Shown: positions 1 through 7,050 of the stretch, one piece after another
Layout: each line of letters starts with the position of its first letter
How positions within the stretch are numbered: position 1 is the stretch's first letter
NCBI GenBank assembly: GCA_964646605.1
Contig: CAZYEX010000080.1
Span: 1 to 26,238, forward strand
Source of the DNA: SBAX01 sp964646605
Lineage (GTDB): Bacteria > Planctomycetota > Phycisphaerae > UBA1845
Direction of reading: 5' to 3'
Length of the DNA stretch: 26,238 bases
Position numbers and translations under genes: made by a program
Notes under the pieces: generated by a model
Told to the model about the DNA's origin: nothing
Database searches by the model: none
The model's input: only the letters and a program-made list of their open reading frames with translations

Positions 1-2988
1 CGCACAGAGCGCAGTCATGAGAATGGGAACCAACCGCTCCATCGAACCGTACACGATGGCGTCGGCAAGCGATTTTCGTTCGACCAGCATGACGTGTTGA
101 TAATGGTTGACCAGCAACAGTCCGTTGCGGACGGCAATACCGAAGAGGGTGATGAAGCTGACGAGGCTGGCGATGGAGATCACGGGTGCTTGATAAAGAG
201 CGCTTCTTAGGCCAAACAAGGAAAGCGTGTTGGTGATGGGGTTGGCGGCTTCCGTGAGATAAATCGCCACGATGCCCCCGATGATCGCCAGTGGCAGGTT
301 CACCATCACAAGGAGCGCGGCGCGCAGCGAACCCGTGGAAAGCTGCAGCAACATCAACATGACAAACGCAACGCCGACCCCCGCGACTAGAATCGTGCGA
401 GACGCCGACTGCTGGGCCTCAAACTGCCCGCCGTAATGAACGCTGTACCCGGCGCGCTGCACGATGGGATCGACGCGTGCTTGAACCTGTGCGACCAGAT
501 CACCAAGGTTGTAGCCCTCGCCGACGTTGCAGGAGATTACGGCTTTGCGTTGGGCGTTCTCGCGCGCGATCAAATTCGGCGTCCGCTCCGGTCCGATGTC
601 GGCGACTTCCTCAAGCCGGACCGTGGCGCCGCCCACGCCGCGCAAACGCAACGATTTGAGTTGCTCGACGCTTTCCCGCTCCTCGGGGGCAAGCCGGACC
701 ACAAGGTCGTATCGCCGCACGCCCTGATTGATCTGGGCGACGGTCTCGCCGTAGATGGCCTCCTGCACCTGTTCAGCGGCCGATGCGGGCGTGATTCCGG
801 CTGCGGCTAGGTCCTGATGGCGGTAGCGAATGGGAAGCGAGGTGACGGTGACTTCTCGGTTGGCGGCCACGTCGCGCGCGCCGGGCAAGCCTTTCAACGC
901 GCCTTCGATTTCCTTGGCGATTTGCCGTAGTTTGCTCAGGTCGCTGCCGTAGACGTTGATGGCGATGGCCGCGGGCGTACCTGAGAGAATGTGCGACAGG
1001 CGATGCTCGATCGGCTGACCGATCATGGTGGTCACGCCGGGAACATTGGCCAGCACCGCGTCGATCTGCTCACGCACTCGTTCCTTCGAGACGCCGGGCA
1101 TTACGGTGACTTCAATCTCCGAGCTGCTCGGCGGCTCCGCATGTTCATCACGTTCTGCGCGGCCCGTGCGTCGCGTGACGCTCTCGACGCCGTCTATTTC
1201 CACAAGGCGTCCTTCAATGCCGCTGGCGGCGCGATTACTCTCGCCCAGCGACGTACCGGGCGGAGCGAACAGAAACACCGTGAAGGTCCCTTCATTAAAC
1301 GAAGGTAGGAAGCTCGTTCCGAAGGTACTTCCCAGCCAGAGGGCCAGCACAGTGGCCGCGACCGCGGAACCTAGAACGGTGCCACGATGTCGGATCGACC
1401 AGCGAAGCGAGGGCTCGTATCGGCGCTTAAGCCATCGAACGAAGAACCCATCCTGGTGTTCCTGACTGCCAAGTTTTCCGCGAAGAAGGAGCTTGCAGAG
1501 TGCGGGCGTCAGCGTCAGCGCGACGATCAACGACGCCAGGATCGACACGATGTAGGTGATGCCGAGCGGTCTGAAGAATCGGCCTTCCAGGCCTTGCAGG
1601 AAAAGCAAGGGAACGAAGACGACGACGATGATGATCGTAGCCAATACCATCGCCGGTCGGATCTCGTTGCTGGCGTCGAAGATCACGTCTACAAAGGGGC
1701 GTCGCTCGCCCTCGGGTTTTGCAGCGTTTTCCCGCAATCGGCGGAAGACGTTCTCGACGTCGATGATGGCGTCATCGACGAGCACGCCGATGGCGACGGC
1801 CAATCCGCCGAGGGTCATGACGTTGACCGTAAGCCCGAACCACCAAAGCCCCAGCAGGGCGACGGCCAGCGAGATGGGCAGGGCCGTGAGCGTGATCAGC
1901 GTGGTGCGAACGTTGAGAAGAAAGAGGATCAGAATTACGGCGACGATGATCGTGGCCTCCTTGAGCACTTGCACGACGTTGTCGACGGAGCGCTGGATGA
2001 AATTCGCTTGGCGAAAGACTTTGCGGTTGAGGATGACACCCGCCGGGAGGGTTTTTTCCACGTCGTCGAGGACCTTGTCAACTTCGGTGGTGAGCGCCAG
2101 GGTGTTCGTGCCGGGTGACTTCTGGACGCTGATGACGACCGCGGGCGTAGCGCGATCCGCGGCCGTGCCGCGCTTGGGCGCCGGACCGAGGGCGACATCC
2201 GCGACCTGCCCGATCAGCACCGGGGCGCCGTTGTGGTACTTGATCAGCGTGTTCTTGATGTCGTCGACGCTCTGGACCCGGGCGGTCTGGCGGAGAGGCA
2301 ATTCCAGGCGATCCACGCTGGGCAGATAGCCGGCGCTGGCCGTGCTGTGCGAGGCCCGCGCGGCTTCCACGACCTCGCGGATCGCAAGACCGTACAGCGC
2401 CAGCCGGTCCTGATGCGCGTTCACCTGGTATTCTGGAAGCTCGCCGCCGATCGCAACGACTTGAGCGATCCCAGGCACCGCCAGGAGGCGATTTCTCAGG
2501 TCGTATTCGGCGAAGGAGCGCAATTCGAGCGGGCTGACACGACCATCCGGCGATGACAGGGCGACGAGCATGATCTCGCCGGTGATGGAGGTGACCGGCG
2601 TGATCTCCGCATGGGCGTTCGGGGGCAGCGCCTCCCGGACGGCTGACAAACGCTCGGAAACGAGCTGACGCGCTCGGTAGATGTCCTGCCCCCAATCGAA
2701 CTCCACCCACACGATGGACAGGCCCATGGCGCTGGCGCTGCGCACGCGGCGCACACCGGGCAGCCCGTTGACCGACGTTTCGATGGGAAAGGTGACGTAC
2801 TGTTCGACTTCGTCCGCGGCGAACCCGCCGGCTTCGGTCAAGAGCACGACCGTGGGCGCGTTCAACTCCGGGAACACGTCTACCGGCATCTTCGGAACCT
2901 GGAAGGCCGAAAACGCAAGGAGCAGCACGGCCACCATGACAATGAAGCCGGAGTATTTGAGGGAGAATCCAATCAACTTTTGGAGCAT
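1..2988 (-). CDS. RND heavy-metal-type efflux pump (CusA/CzcA family), 3' end cut by window edge
   Basis: Inner-membrane proton-driven RND pump that would export a substrate from periplasm or cytoplasm through the adaptor and outer-membrane channel encoded upstream. The frame is open for 996 codons from ATG 2988 to the window edge; family members are about 1030-1050 residues, so roughly the last 40-60 are missing. Visible features are the first membrane helix (residues 10-30), the porter region with VPKMPVDVFPEL, helix 2 from about 345, and the helix-4 proton-relay motif GVLVDDAIIDVENVFRRL (D405, D406, D410, E412). The second porter half starts near FLPSFNEG (560-566). The start codon shares one base with the adaptor's stop (TAATG), so the two are probably translationally coupled. 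The three methionines used for Cu/Ag by E. coli CusA (573, 623, 672) have no counterpart in the matching segments, so copper/silver specificity is not supported. The metal is unknown. Confidence 0.93.
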   Translation of the reverse strand, partial: MLQKLIGFSLKYSGFIVMVAVLLLAFSAFQVPKMPVDVFPELNAPTVVLLTEAGGFAADEVEQYVTFPIETSVNGLPGVRRVRSASAMGLSIVWVEFDWGQDIYRARQLVSERLSAVREALPPNAHAEITPVTSITGEIMLVALSSPDGRVSPLELRSFAEYDLRNRLLAVPGIAQVVAIGGELPEYQVNAHQDRLALYGLAIREVVEAARASHSTASAGYLPSVDRLELPLRQTARVQSVDDIKNTLIKYHNGAPVLIGQVADVALGPAPKRGTAADRATPAVVISVQKSPGTNTLALTTEVDKVLDDVEKTLPAGVILNRKVFRQANFIQRSVDNVVQVLKEATIIVAVILILFLLNVRTTLITLTALPISLAVALLGLWWFGLTVNVMTLGGLAVAIGVLVDDAIIDVENVFRRLRENAAKPEGERRPFVDVIFDASNEIRPAMVLATIIIVVVFVPLLFLQGLEGRFFRPLGITYIVSILASLIVALTLTPALCKLLLRGKLGSQEHQDGFFVRWLKRRYEPSLRWSIRHRGTVLGSAVAATVLALWLGSTFGTSFLPSFNEGTFTVFLFAPPGTSLGESNRAASGIEGRLVEIDGVESVTRRTGRAERDEHAEPPSSSEIEVTVMPGVSKERVREQIDAVLANVPGVTTMIGQPIEHRLSHILSGTPAAIAINVYGSDLSKLRQIAKEIEGALKGLPGARDVAANREVTVTSLPIRYRHQDLAAAGITPASAAEQVQEAIYGETVAQINQGVRRYDLVVRLAPEERESVEQLKSLRLRGVGGATVRLEEVADIGPERTPNLIARENAQRKAVISCNVGEGYNLGDLVAQVQARVDPIVQRAGYSVHYGGQFEAQQSASRTILVAGVGVAFVMLMLLQLSTGSLRAALLVMVNLPLAIIGGIVAIYLTEAANPITNTLSLFGLRSALYQAPVISIASLVSFITLFGIAVRNGLLLVNHYQHVMLVERKSLADAIVYGSMERLVPILMTALCA

Positions 2989-4454
2989 TACTTGTCCTCC
3001 CCCTTGTGAAACGCACCGTCGGAATGGAAGTGGCCGCCCTTTTCGACCGTGCCTGAGGTGGCGATCATGAGTTGGTACACGCCGTCCAGAACGACCTCAT
3101 CGCCTTCGCGAAGTCCGCTTTGCACGACGACCCAGCGTCCATCGTTCACGCCAAGGTCGGCCTCCATGCGAATCACTGTGTCGGGGTTCTTGGGATCGCG
3201 GCGGAAGATCAGCTTGGACAGCCCGTCCTGGATCACGCTGGACAGCGGGATGGCCAGTTCGCTCTGTCCGCCGGCCGTGGTCACTTCGAGGTGAGCAGAT
3301 ACCCCTGGTCTGGCCCAGGAAGCCAGACGCGCCGGGACGGCGATCAATTCGACTGTTCGCTCCTGCGCATCAGCGCTGAGGCCAAGGGTGAGCGTCGCCT
3401 CCATCGTATCTTGAAGATCGATGGAGCCGCCCTTGGGAGGAACAATCCTCGCGGGCAGTCCGCTCTTCAGCCGGCCCAGGTCGCTTTGCATCCCCATGGC
3501 GCGGAAGCGCAAGCGATTCGGATCGACGCAGGTTAAAACGAGCGTCCCGGTCGACGCCCAGGCGCCGTTGGTGAGGGGTACGGATTCGATCACGCCGCCC
3601 AGGGAAGCCCGGATCTCGACCTCATCAATCTCCCGCCAAGCCGCGACCGGTCGGGTGGGTGGTTCCTCGTGGCGGTGCAAACCCGTGTAAAGATGCTGAT
3701 CGAGGTTGTATGGAGCCGCCAACGCCTGCTCTTCGATCCCGAGCAGCATGGACGCCGTCGCGATGAGCAGGCCGAATCGGGCATGCGCTGCGTCGTGCTC
3801 CGCCTGTACTGCGACGATTTGCCCCTGCAGATCTGCCTCTTTCTCCAGGATTTCGGCCAGTTCGGCGCGCTGCGTCGCCAGCATGTTGTGCGAGGACGTG
3901 AGTTCATCGGCACTAACGACGCCGGAACTGTGCGTCTGTTCGAGTTGCTCGACCCGCTTCTCCCAGAGGACGATATTCTTCTCGAGAATCTCCTCGTGGC
4001 GCCGGTGCGCTGATATCAAAGTCGGGATCGAACCGACCCGTGCCTCCGTCTGCCTGATCGTTGACTCCGCTTCCGACAGTTTTTGTTGAAGGTCGCGCCA
4101 TTGGGGCGACGCAAGGCGGTAAAGCGGTTTCCCCGGTTCGACGGTATCAAACTGTTTGACCAACAACTCAACCCGGCCGTCGAGCATGGTGCGGTATTCG
4201 CGTCGGGCCTCGGGTTGAAGCTCGAACTGGCCAGGGACACGGATGGTCTGTGCCACGGGGCGCGACTCGACCCTTGCGAACGTAATCCCCAGATTGCGCC
4301 GAACGCTCTCCGGTGCGTCAACCCGGTTCGTGGCCGGGGCGGCTTCGCCGGCGTGGGCGTCTGAATGCGTACCGGGCGCGTCGTGGTCCGCCTGACGCGT
4401 GCAAGCGGGCAAGCCAAGCAGCGTGAGAATCAGCGAGTATCGTAACCGTTTCAT
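2988..4454 (-). CDS. RND efflux periplasmic adaptor lipoprotein (CusB/CzcB/HlyD family)
   Basis: Membrane-fusion protein of 488 residues that would link the RND pump to the outer-membrane channel. The N-terminus is a lipoprotein signal with lipobox LPAC (C18), followed by a His/Asp-rich stretch (about 23-34). A barrel/lipoyl half (about 65-120) contains GRVELLVKQFDTVEPGKPLYRL. A long alpha-helical hairpin follows (about 121-240, heptad-rich, with LSEAESTIRQTEARV), then the returning lipoyl half (SLGGVIESVPLTNGAW) and beta-barrel and membrane-proximal domains. The C-terminus is again His-rich (GGHFHSDGAFHKGEDK). The gene overlaps the upstream channel gene by ATGA and the downstream pump gene by one base, so all three are one transcription and translation unit. 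The His-rich ends fit metal handling, but that is inference; the family call itself is secure. Confidence 0.93.
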   Translation of the reverse strand: MKRLRYSLILTLLGLPACTRQADHDAPGTHSDAHAGEAAPATNRVDAPESVRRNLGITFARVESRPVAQTIRVPGQFELQPEARREYRTMLDGRVELLVKQFDTVEPGKPLYRLASPQWRDLQQKLSEAESTIRQTEARVGSIPTLISAHRRHEEILEKNIVLWEKRVEQLEQTHSSGVVSADELTSSHNMLATQRAELAEILEKEADLQGQIVAVQAEHDAAHARFGLLIATASMLLGIEEQALAAPYNLDQHLYTGLHRHEEPPTRPVAAWREIDEVEIRASLGGVIESVPLTNGAWASTGTLVLTCVDPNRLRFRAMGMQSDLGRLKSGLPARIVPPKGGSIDLQDTMEATLTLGLSADAQERTVELIAVPARLASWARPGVSAHLEVTTAGGQSELAIPLSSVIQDGLSKLIFRRDPKNPDTVIRMEADLGVNDGRWVVVQSGLREGDEVVLDGVYQLMIATSGTVEKGGHFHSDGAFHKGEDK

Positions 4455-5950
4455 GGATTGTTCCCCGGATTCTGCGGTTGAGTTTGTTCGGATGGAGCGG
4501 AAAGAGCCGCGAAGGGTTGTCCGGCGATTCGCTCGACGTCGATCCGCGCGGTGGCCGCGGCAACCTGCACATCCACGTATCCCGCCCGAGCCTCCAAGAG
4601 TCGGCGCTGGGCATCGAGAACGGTGAGCAGGGTGGTGCTTCCGACGCGGTAGGCTTCGCGGGCGAGTCTCAACCCGTTTTCCCGCAGGGGCAACAGTTCA
4701 TCGCGCATGAACCCGGCGGTCTCGAATGCCGTCTTGGCCCGCGCGTGAATCGCCCAGGACTCTTGAACAATTTCGCGGTCGATGGCGTCTTTCACATAGC
4801 TCGCTTGAAGCAGCTCAAACTCGGCTCGTGCGACTTGGGCCTGGTTCTGATCGAAAAGCGGCAGCTCCATGGAAAGTGTCGGACCGGTGACATAATCGGT
4901 CGCTTGCGGATCGCGGGGCTGCAAAGAGGGAGGAGTGAGGGCACCCGCTTGCGCGGAGGCATAGGCGGTTTCCGCCAACCAGTTGCGCCCTCCACGCGAA
5001 CGCCGGTCGGCCCGCTCCGTGTTCACCCCGAGCTCGACCGTCCGTAGAAACCGGGAGCGCTCATAGGCCACGCGCGCCTCGGCGGCCTGGGTTACTGCGC
5101 CGGCAGCCTTCAAGTCCAGCCGGTTCGTGCGCGCGGCTTCGACCAACTGTTTGGGGGTGAAGGACAGATCGATCGCGTCGGGCAGCGCCTCGAGAAGCTG
5201 CAACTCGCCGGGCGGCGTGGTCATGCCGAGAACCTTGGAGAGGTTCGTTCTCGCCTCGACCGCCGCGACCAACGACATTCGGCTGACCACGTCCAACGAG
5301 ACGCGTTCCGCCCGAACGAGGTTCACGTCGACCTCCGTGCCCGACCCGGCTTCTCTGCGTGCCACGGCCAGCTCCACGAGTTGCTCGGCGATCGAGAGGT
5401 TTTCGCGGGCGATCTCCAGCCGCCGATCCATCTGTAGCGCGCGAACATAGGCGCCGTGGGCGTCGAACGCCGCGATGCTCGCTTCCCGTGCCAGAATCAG
5501 GATCGTCTGATCCAGGTCCCGCTCCGCGGCCCGAATGCGTGGACGAATCTGCCACAACTCGGCAATGTTTTGGGCGAGCGACACGCTGAAATTGGCCAAG
5601 CCTCCCTCGTCGGGGAAACGAAAATAGAGCGCCACACTCGGGTTGGAGAAAAGGCCGGACTGAACGACCGCGGCCCGGCTGATGCCGATGCGCAAGAACC
5701 CCGCCTGGAGTCGCGGGTTGTTGAGGAGGGCAAGTTGCACGGCTTCCTGAGCCGTAAGCCCGTCGGCGAGCATCTCTGAAATTCGCTCGCTTGCGGCACG
5801 CTGCCCCGCCGGATCGACGGCGACTCGCTGACCCGTGGCGGTTTCGATTTGGCGCGAAACGCGGTCGTAGTCCGACTTCGGATCGACGGTCGCACACCCC
5901 GCCGCCGCGATCAGCGGGAACGCGAGTATCGCAAAATGTTGTCTTGTCAT
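4451..5950 (-). CDS. TolC/CusC-family outer-membrane efflux lipoprotein
   Basis: Outer-membrane channel component of the tripartite pump, 499 residues from ATG 5950. This start places a normal lipoprotein signal at the N-terminus (MTRQHFAILAFPLIAAAGC, lipid-attached C19). A longer reading from a TTG at 6004 would put 18 unconvincing residues in front. Two related helical OEP repeats are visible, each with long coiled helices, ending in FAALSAPSEQTQPQNPGNNP. Features typical of the family include LTAQEAVQLALLNNPRLQAG near residue 80, VARAEFELLQASYV, and the late REAYRVGSTTLLTVLDAQRRLLEA. The stop overlaps the adaptor start (ATGA). The gene lies 122 bases downstream of the Cys/His-rich small gene on the same strand, so co-transcription is likely. 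Confidence 0.92.
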   Translation of the reverse strand: MTRQHFAILAFPLIAAAGCATVDPKSDYDRVSRQIETATGQRVAVDPAGQRAASERISEMLADGLTAQEAVQLALLNNPRLQAGFLRIGISRAAVVQSGLFSNPSVALYFRFPDEGGLANFSVSLAQNIAELWQIRPRIRAAERDLDQTILILAREASIAAFDAHGAYVRALQMDRRLEIARENLSIAEQLVELAVARREAGSGTEVDVNLVRAERVSLDVVSRMSLVAAVEARTNLSKVLGMTTPPGELQLLEALPDAIDLSFTPKQLVEAARTNRLDLKAAGAVTQAAEARVAYERSRFLRTVELGVNTERADRRSRGGRNWLAETAYASAQAGALTPPSLQPRDPQATDYVTGPTLSMELPLFDQNQAQVARAEFELLQASYVKDAIDREIVQESWAIHARAKTAFETAGFMRDELLPLRENGLRLAREAYRVGSTTLLTVLDAQRRLLEARAGYVDVQVAAATARIDVERIAGQPFAALSAPSEQTQPQNPGNNP

Positions 5951-6072
5951 TCCTAGGTTCCTATTGAGGCCATTCGCTTGGCAGCCCCGTACGTGGTCCG
6001 CCAACGTGGAACGATCGGCGCTCGCGCAGGGCGCGCGGCGACACGACCAGCGGGTCCGTGAATGACGGAGAA

Positions 6073-6420
6073 TCAGATGACCAGAACGGTTGTGGTCAGC
6101 GCGGCGAGACTGCCGGGGCCGACGGCGAAACGGGGTGGGGAAAACCAGATGACTGAGGTCGGCACTGGAGAGTCGACGAACCTGACGACCGTGGGCAGCC
6201 CGTGGTCGGCAAAGTGGAGATCGACGGCGAGTTCGTTTCCCTCATGGGGACGAGCGAGGGCAACTTCGCAAGGGTCGGTCGCACATTCGGATTCGTGTCC
6301 GCATCCGTCGGTGTGACCGCAGTCGCAGGAATGCAGCAGGACGCCGCCCGCGCAGAGCGCGGGCATGACGGCCAGCGACCAGCAACCCAGAACGAACCCC
6401 AAAAATCGAACCCGGCCCAT
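6073..6420 (-). CDS. Small exported Cys/His-rich protein at the head of the efflux operon
   Basis: 115 residues from ATG 6420; a TTG at 6429 would add three residues. It starts with a hydrophobic signal-type segment (about residues 4-29), so it is probably exported. A dense metal-ligand cluster follows: HSCDCGHTDGCGHESECATD then PC, with six Cys and three His in 22 residues. The remainder has a short acidic/His stretch (NELAVDLHFADHGLP) and a hydrophobic C-terminus. I do not recognise a named family. Its position directly ahead of the TolC-adaptor-RND genes on the same strand suggests a periplasmic metal sensor, buffer or chaperone for the pump, in the way CusF serves Cus, but it has no CusF-like sequence. 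Function is inferred from context only. Confidence 0.75.
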   Translation of the reverse strand: MGRVRFLGFVLGCWSLAVMPALCAGGVLLHSCDCGHTDGCGHESECATDPCEVALARPHEGNELAVDLHFADHGLPTVVRFVDSPVPTSVIWFSPPRFAVGPGSLAALTTTVLVI

Positions 6421-6428
6421 ATCGAACA

Positions 6429-6457
6429 AGCCTACCGCCCAACACGCATGGCGTCAA
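6429..6457 (-). promoter_or_regulatory. Weak promoter candidate for the efflux operon
   Basis: On the minus strand TTGACG (6457-6452) is followed after 17 bases by TAGGCT (6434-6429). The -35 matches five of six consensus positions and the -10 only three. The -35 sits inside a GGCGT-CAA-ACGCC dyad (6450-6462). The predicted transcript would begin almost at ATG 6420, leaving little leader, so this is only a possible site. Confidence 0.22.
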
Positions 6458-6573
6458 ACGCCCTTACAGGAGTTTCACCGGCGTTACTCAGTTATCGACG
6501 TGAATGGGTGGGGACTGCTGTGGAACTTGGCCTGGGCGTGGCGGAAAACGCCTGCCAACCCTCATTCGAGCGG

Positions 6574-7050
6574 CTACGGTTCGCGTTTGCGCACGCCGCC
6601 GGGACGGTCGGGGGGGTTGCGGTTGTCGTTGGTGTTGTCCGCCGCGTTGTCGTTGGCATTGGTGTTGTCGGGGGTGTTGTCGTTGGCGTTATCGTCCGGC
6701 GGTTCGGCGATTCCTGAAACCCGTACAGTGCAAAAGGAAATAACCTGATACAGCCCGTCGGAGGCGGTCAGTTGGATGGTGGCTTCTCCCTCGTTGATCC
6801 CCCTCAGCATGGTGGTCGGGGCCGTGGGGTCGAGGACCTGCGCGACCTGCGGCGAGGACACTTCCCAGAAATACCGGGCGATCTCACCGGGATGAACCTC
6901 GTTGGCGAGCAGGGGTTTGGATTCGTTGACTTGCAGCTCGTTGGGGCACGAGGGGGCGATGGAGATGCCCGTGCAACCGGCAACCAAAACGCAGGAGGCG
7001 ACGACCGTTACCGCTCGCCCACGAGCGCCGTGCTGACGAAGTTTACTCAT
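6574..7050 (-). CDS. Lipoprotein with Ig-like body and Asn/Asp-rich repeat tail
   Basis: 158 residues from ATG 7050; an in-frame ATG at 7059 is also possible. I prefer 7050 because GGTGA lies about 10 bases upstream of it. A signal with lipobox LVAGC (C26) is followed by a short beta-rich body containing LRGINEGEATIQLTASDGLY and a conserved-looking SFCTVRV, resembling bacterial Ig-like or cadherin-like modules. After about residue 115 the chain becomes a low-complexity tail of repeating DNTNDN-type units ending in PPDRPGGVRKREP. The gene overlaps the stop of the upstream metallopeptidase gene by 8 bases, so the pair is probably coupled. It is a likely surface or periplasmic lipoprotein of unknown role. 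The tandem DNA repeat encoding the tail may vary in length. Confidence 0.75.
   Translation of the reverse strand: MSKLRQHGARGRAVTVVASCVLVAGCTGISIAPSCPNELQVNESKPLLANEVHPGEIARYFWEVSSPQVAQVLDPTAPTTMLRGINEGEATIQLTASDGLYQVISFCTVRVSGIAEPPDDNANDNTPDNTNANDNAADNTNDNRNPPDRPGGVRKREP

Noticed and set aside
1387..2118. Long plus-strand open frame of 243 codons opposite the RND pump gene
   Set aside because: It is antisense to a clearly conserved RND protein and its Asp/Arg-rich composition is what GC-rich antisense frames give. No ribosome site or domain.
2078..3016. Second minus-strand frame of 312 codons inside the RND gene
   Set aside because: It is a shadow of the conserved pump frame and contains no conserved motif.
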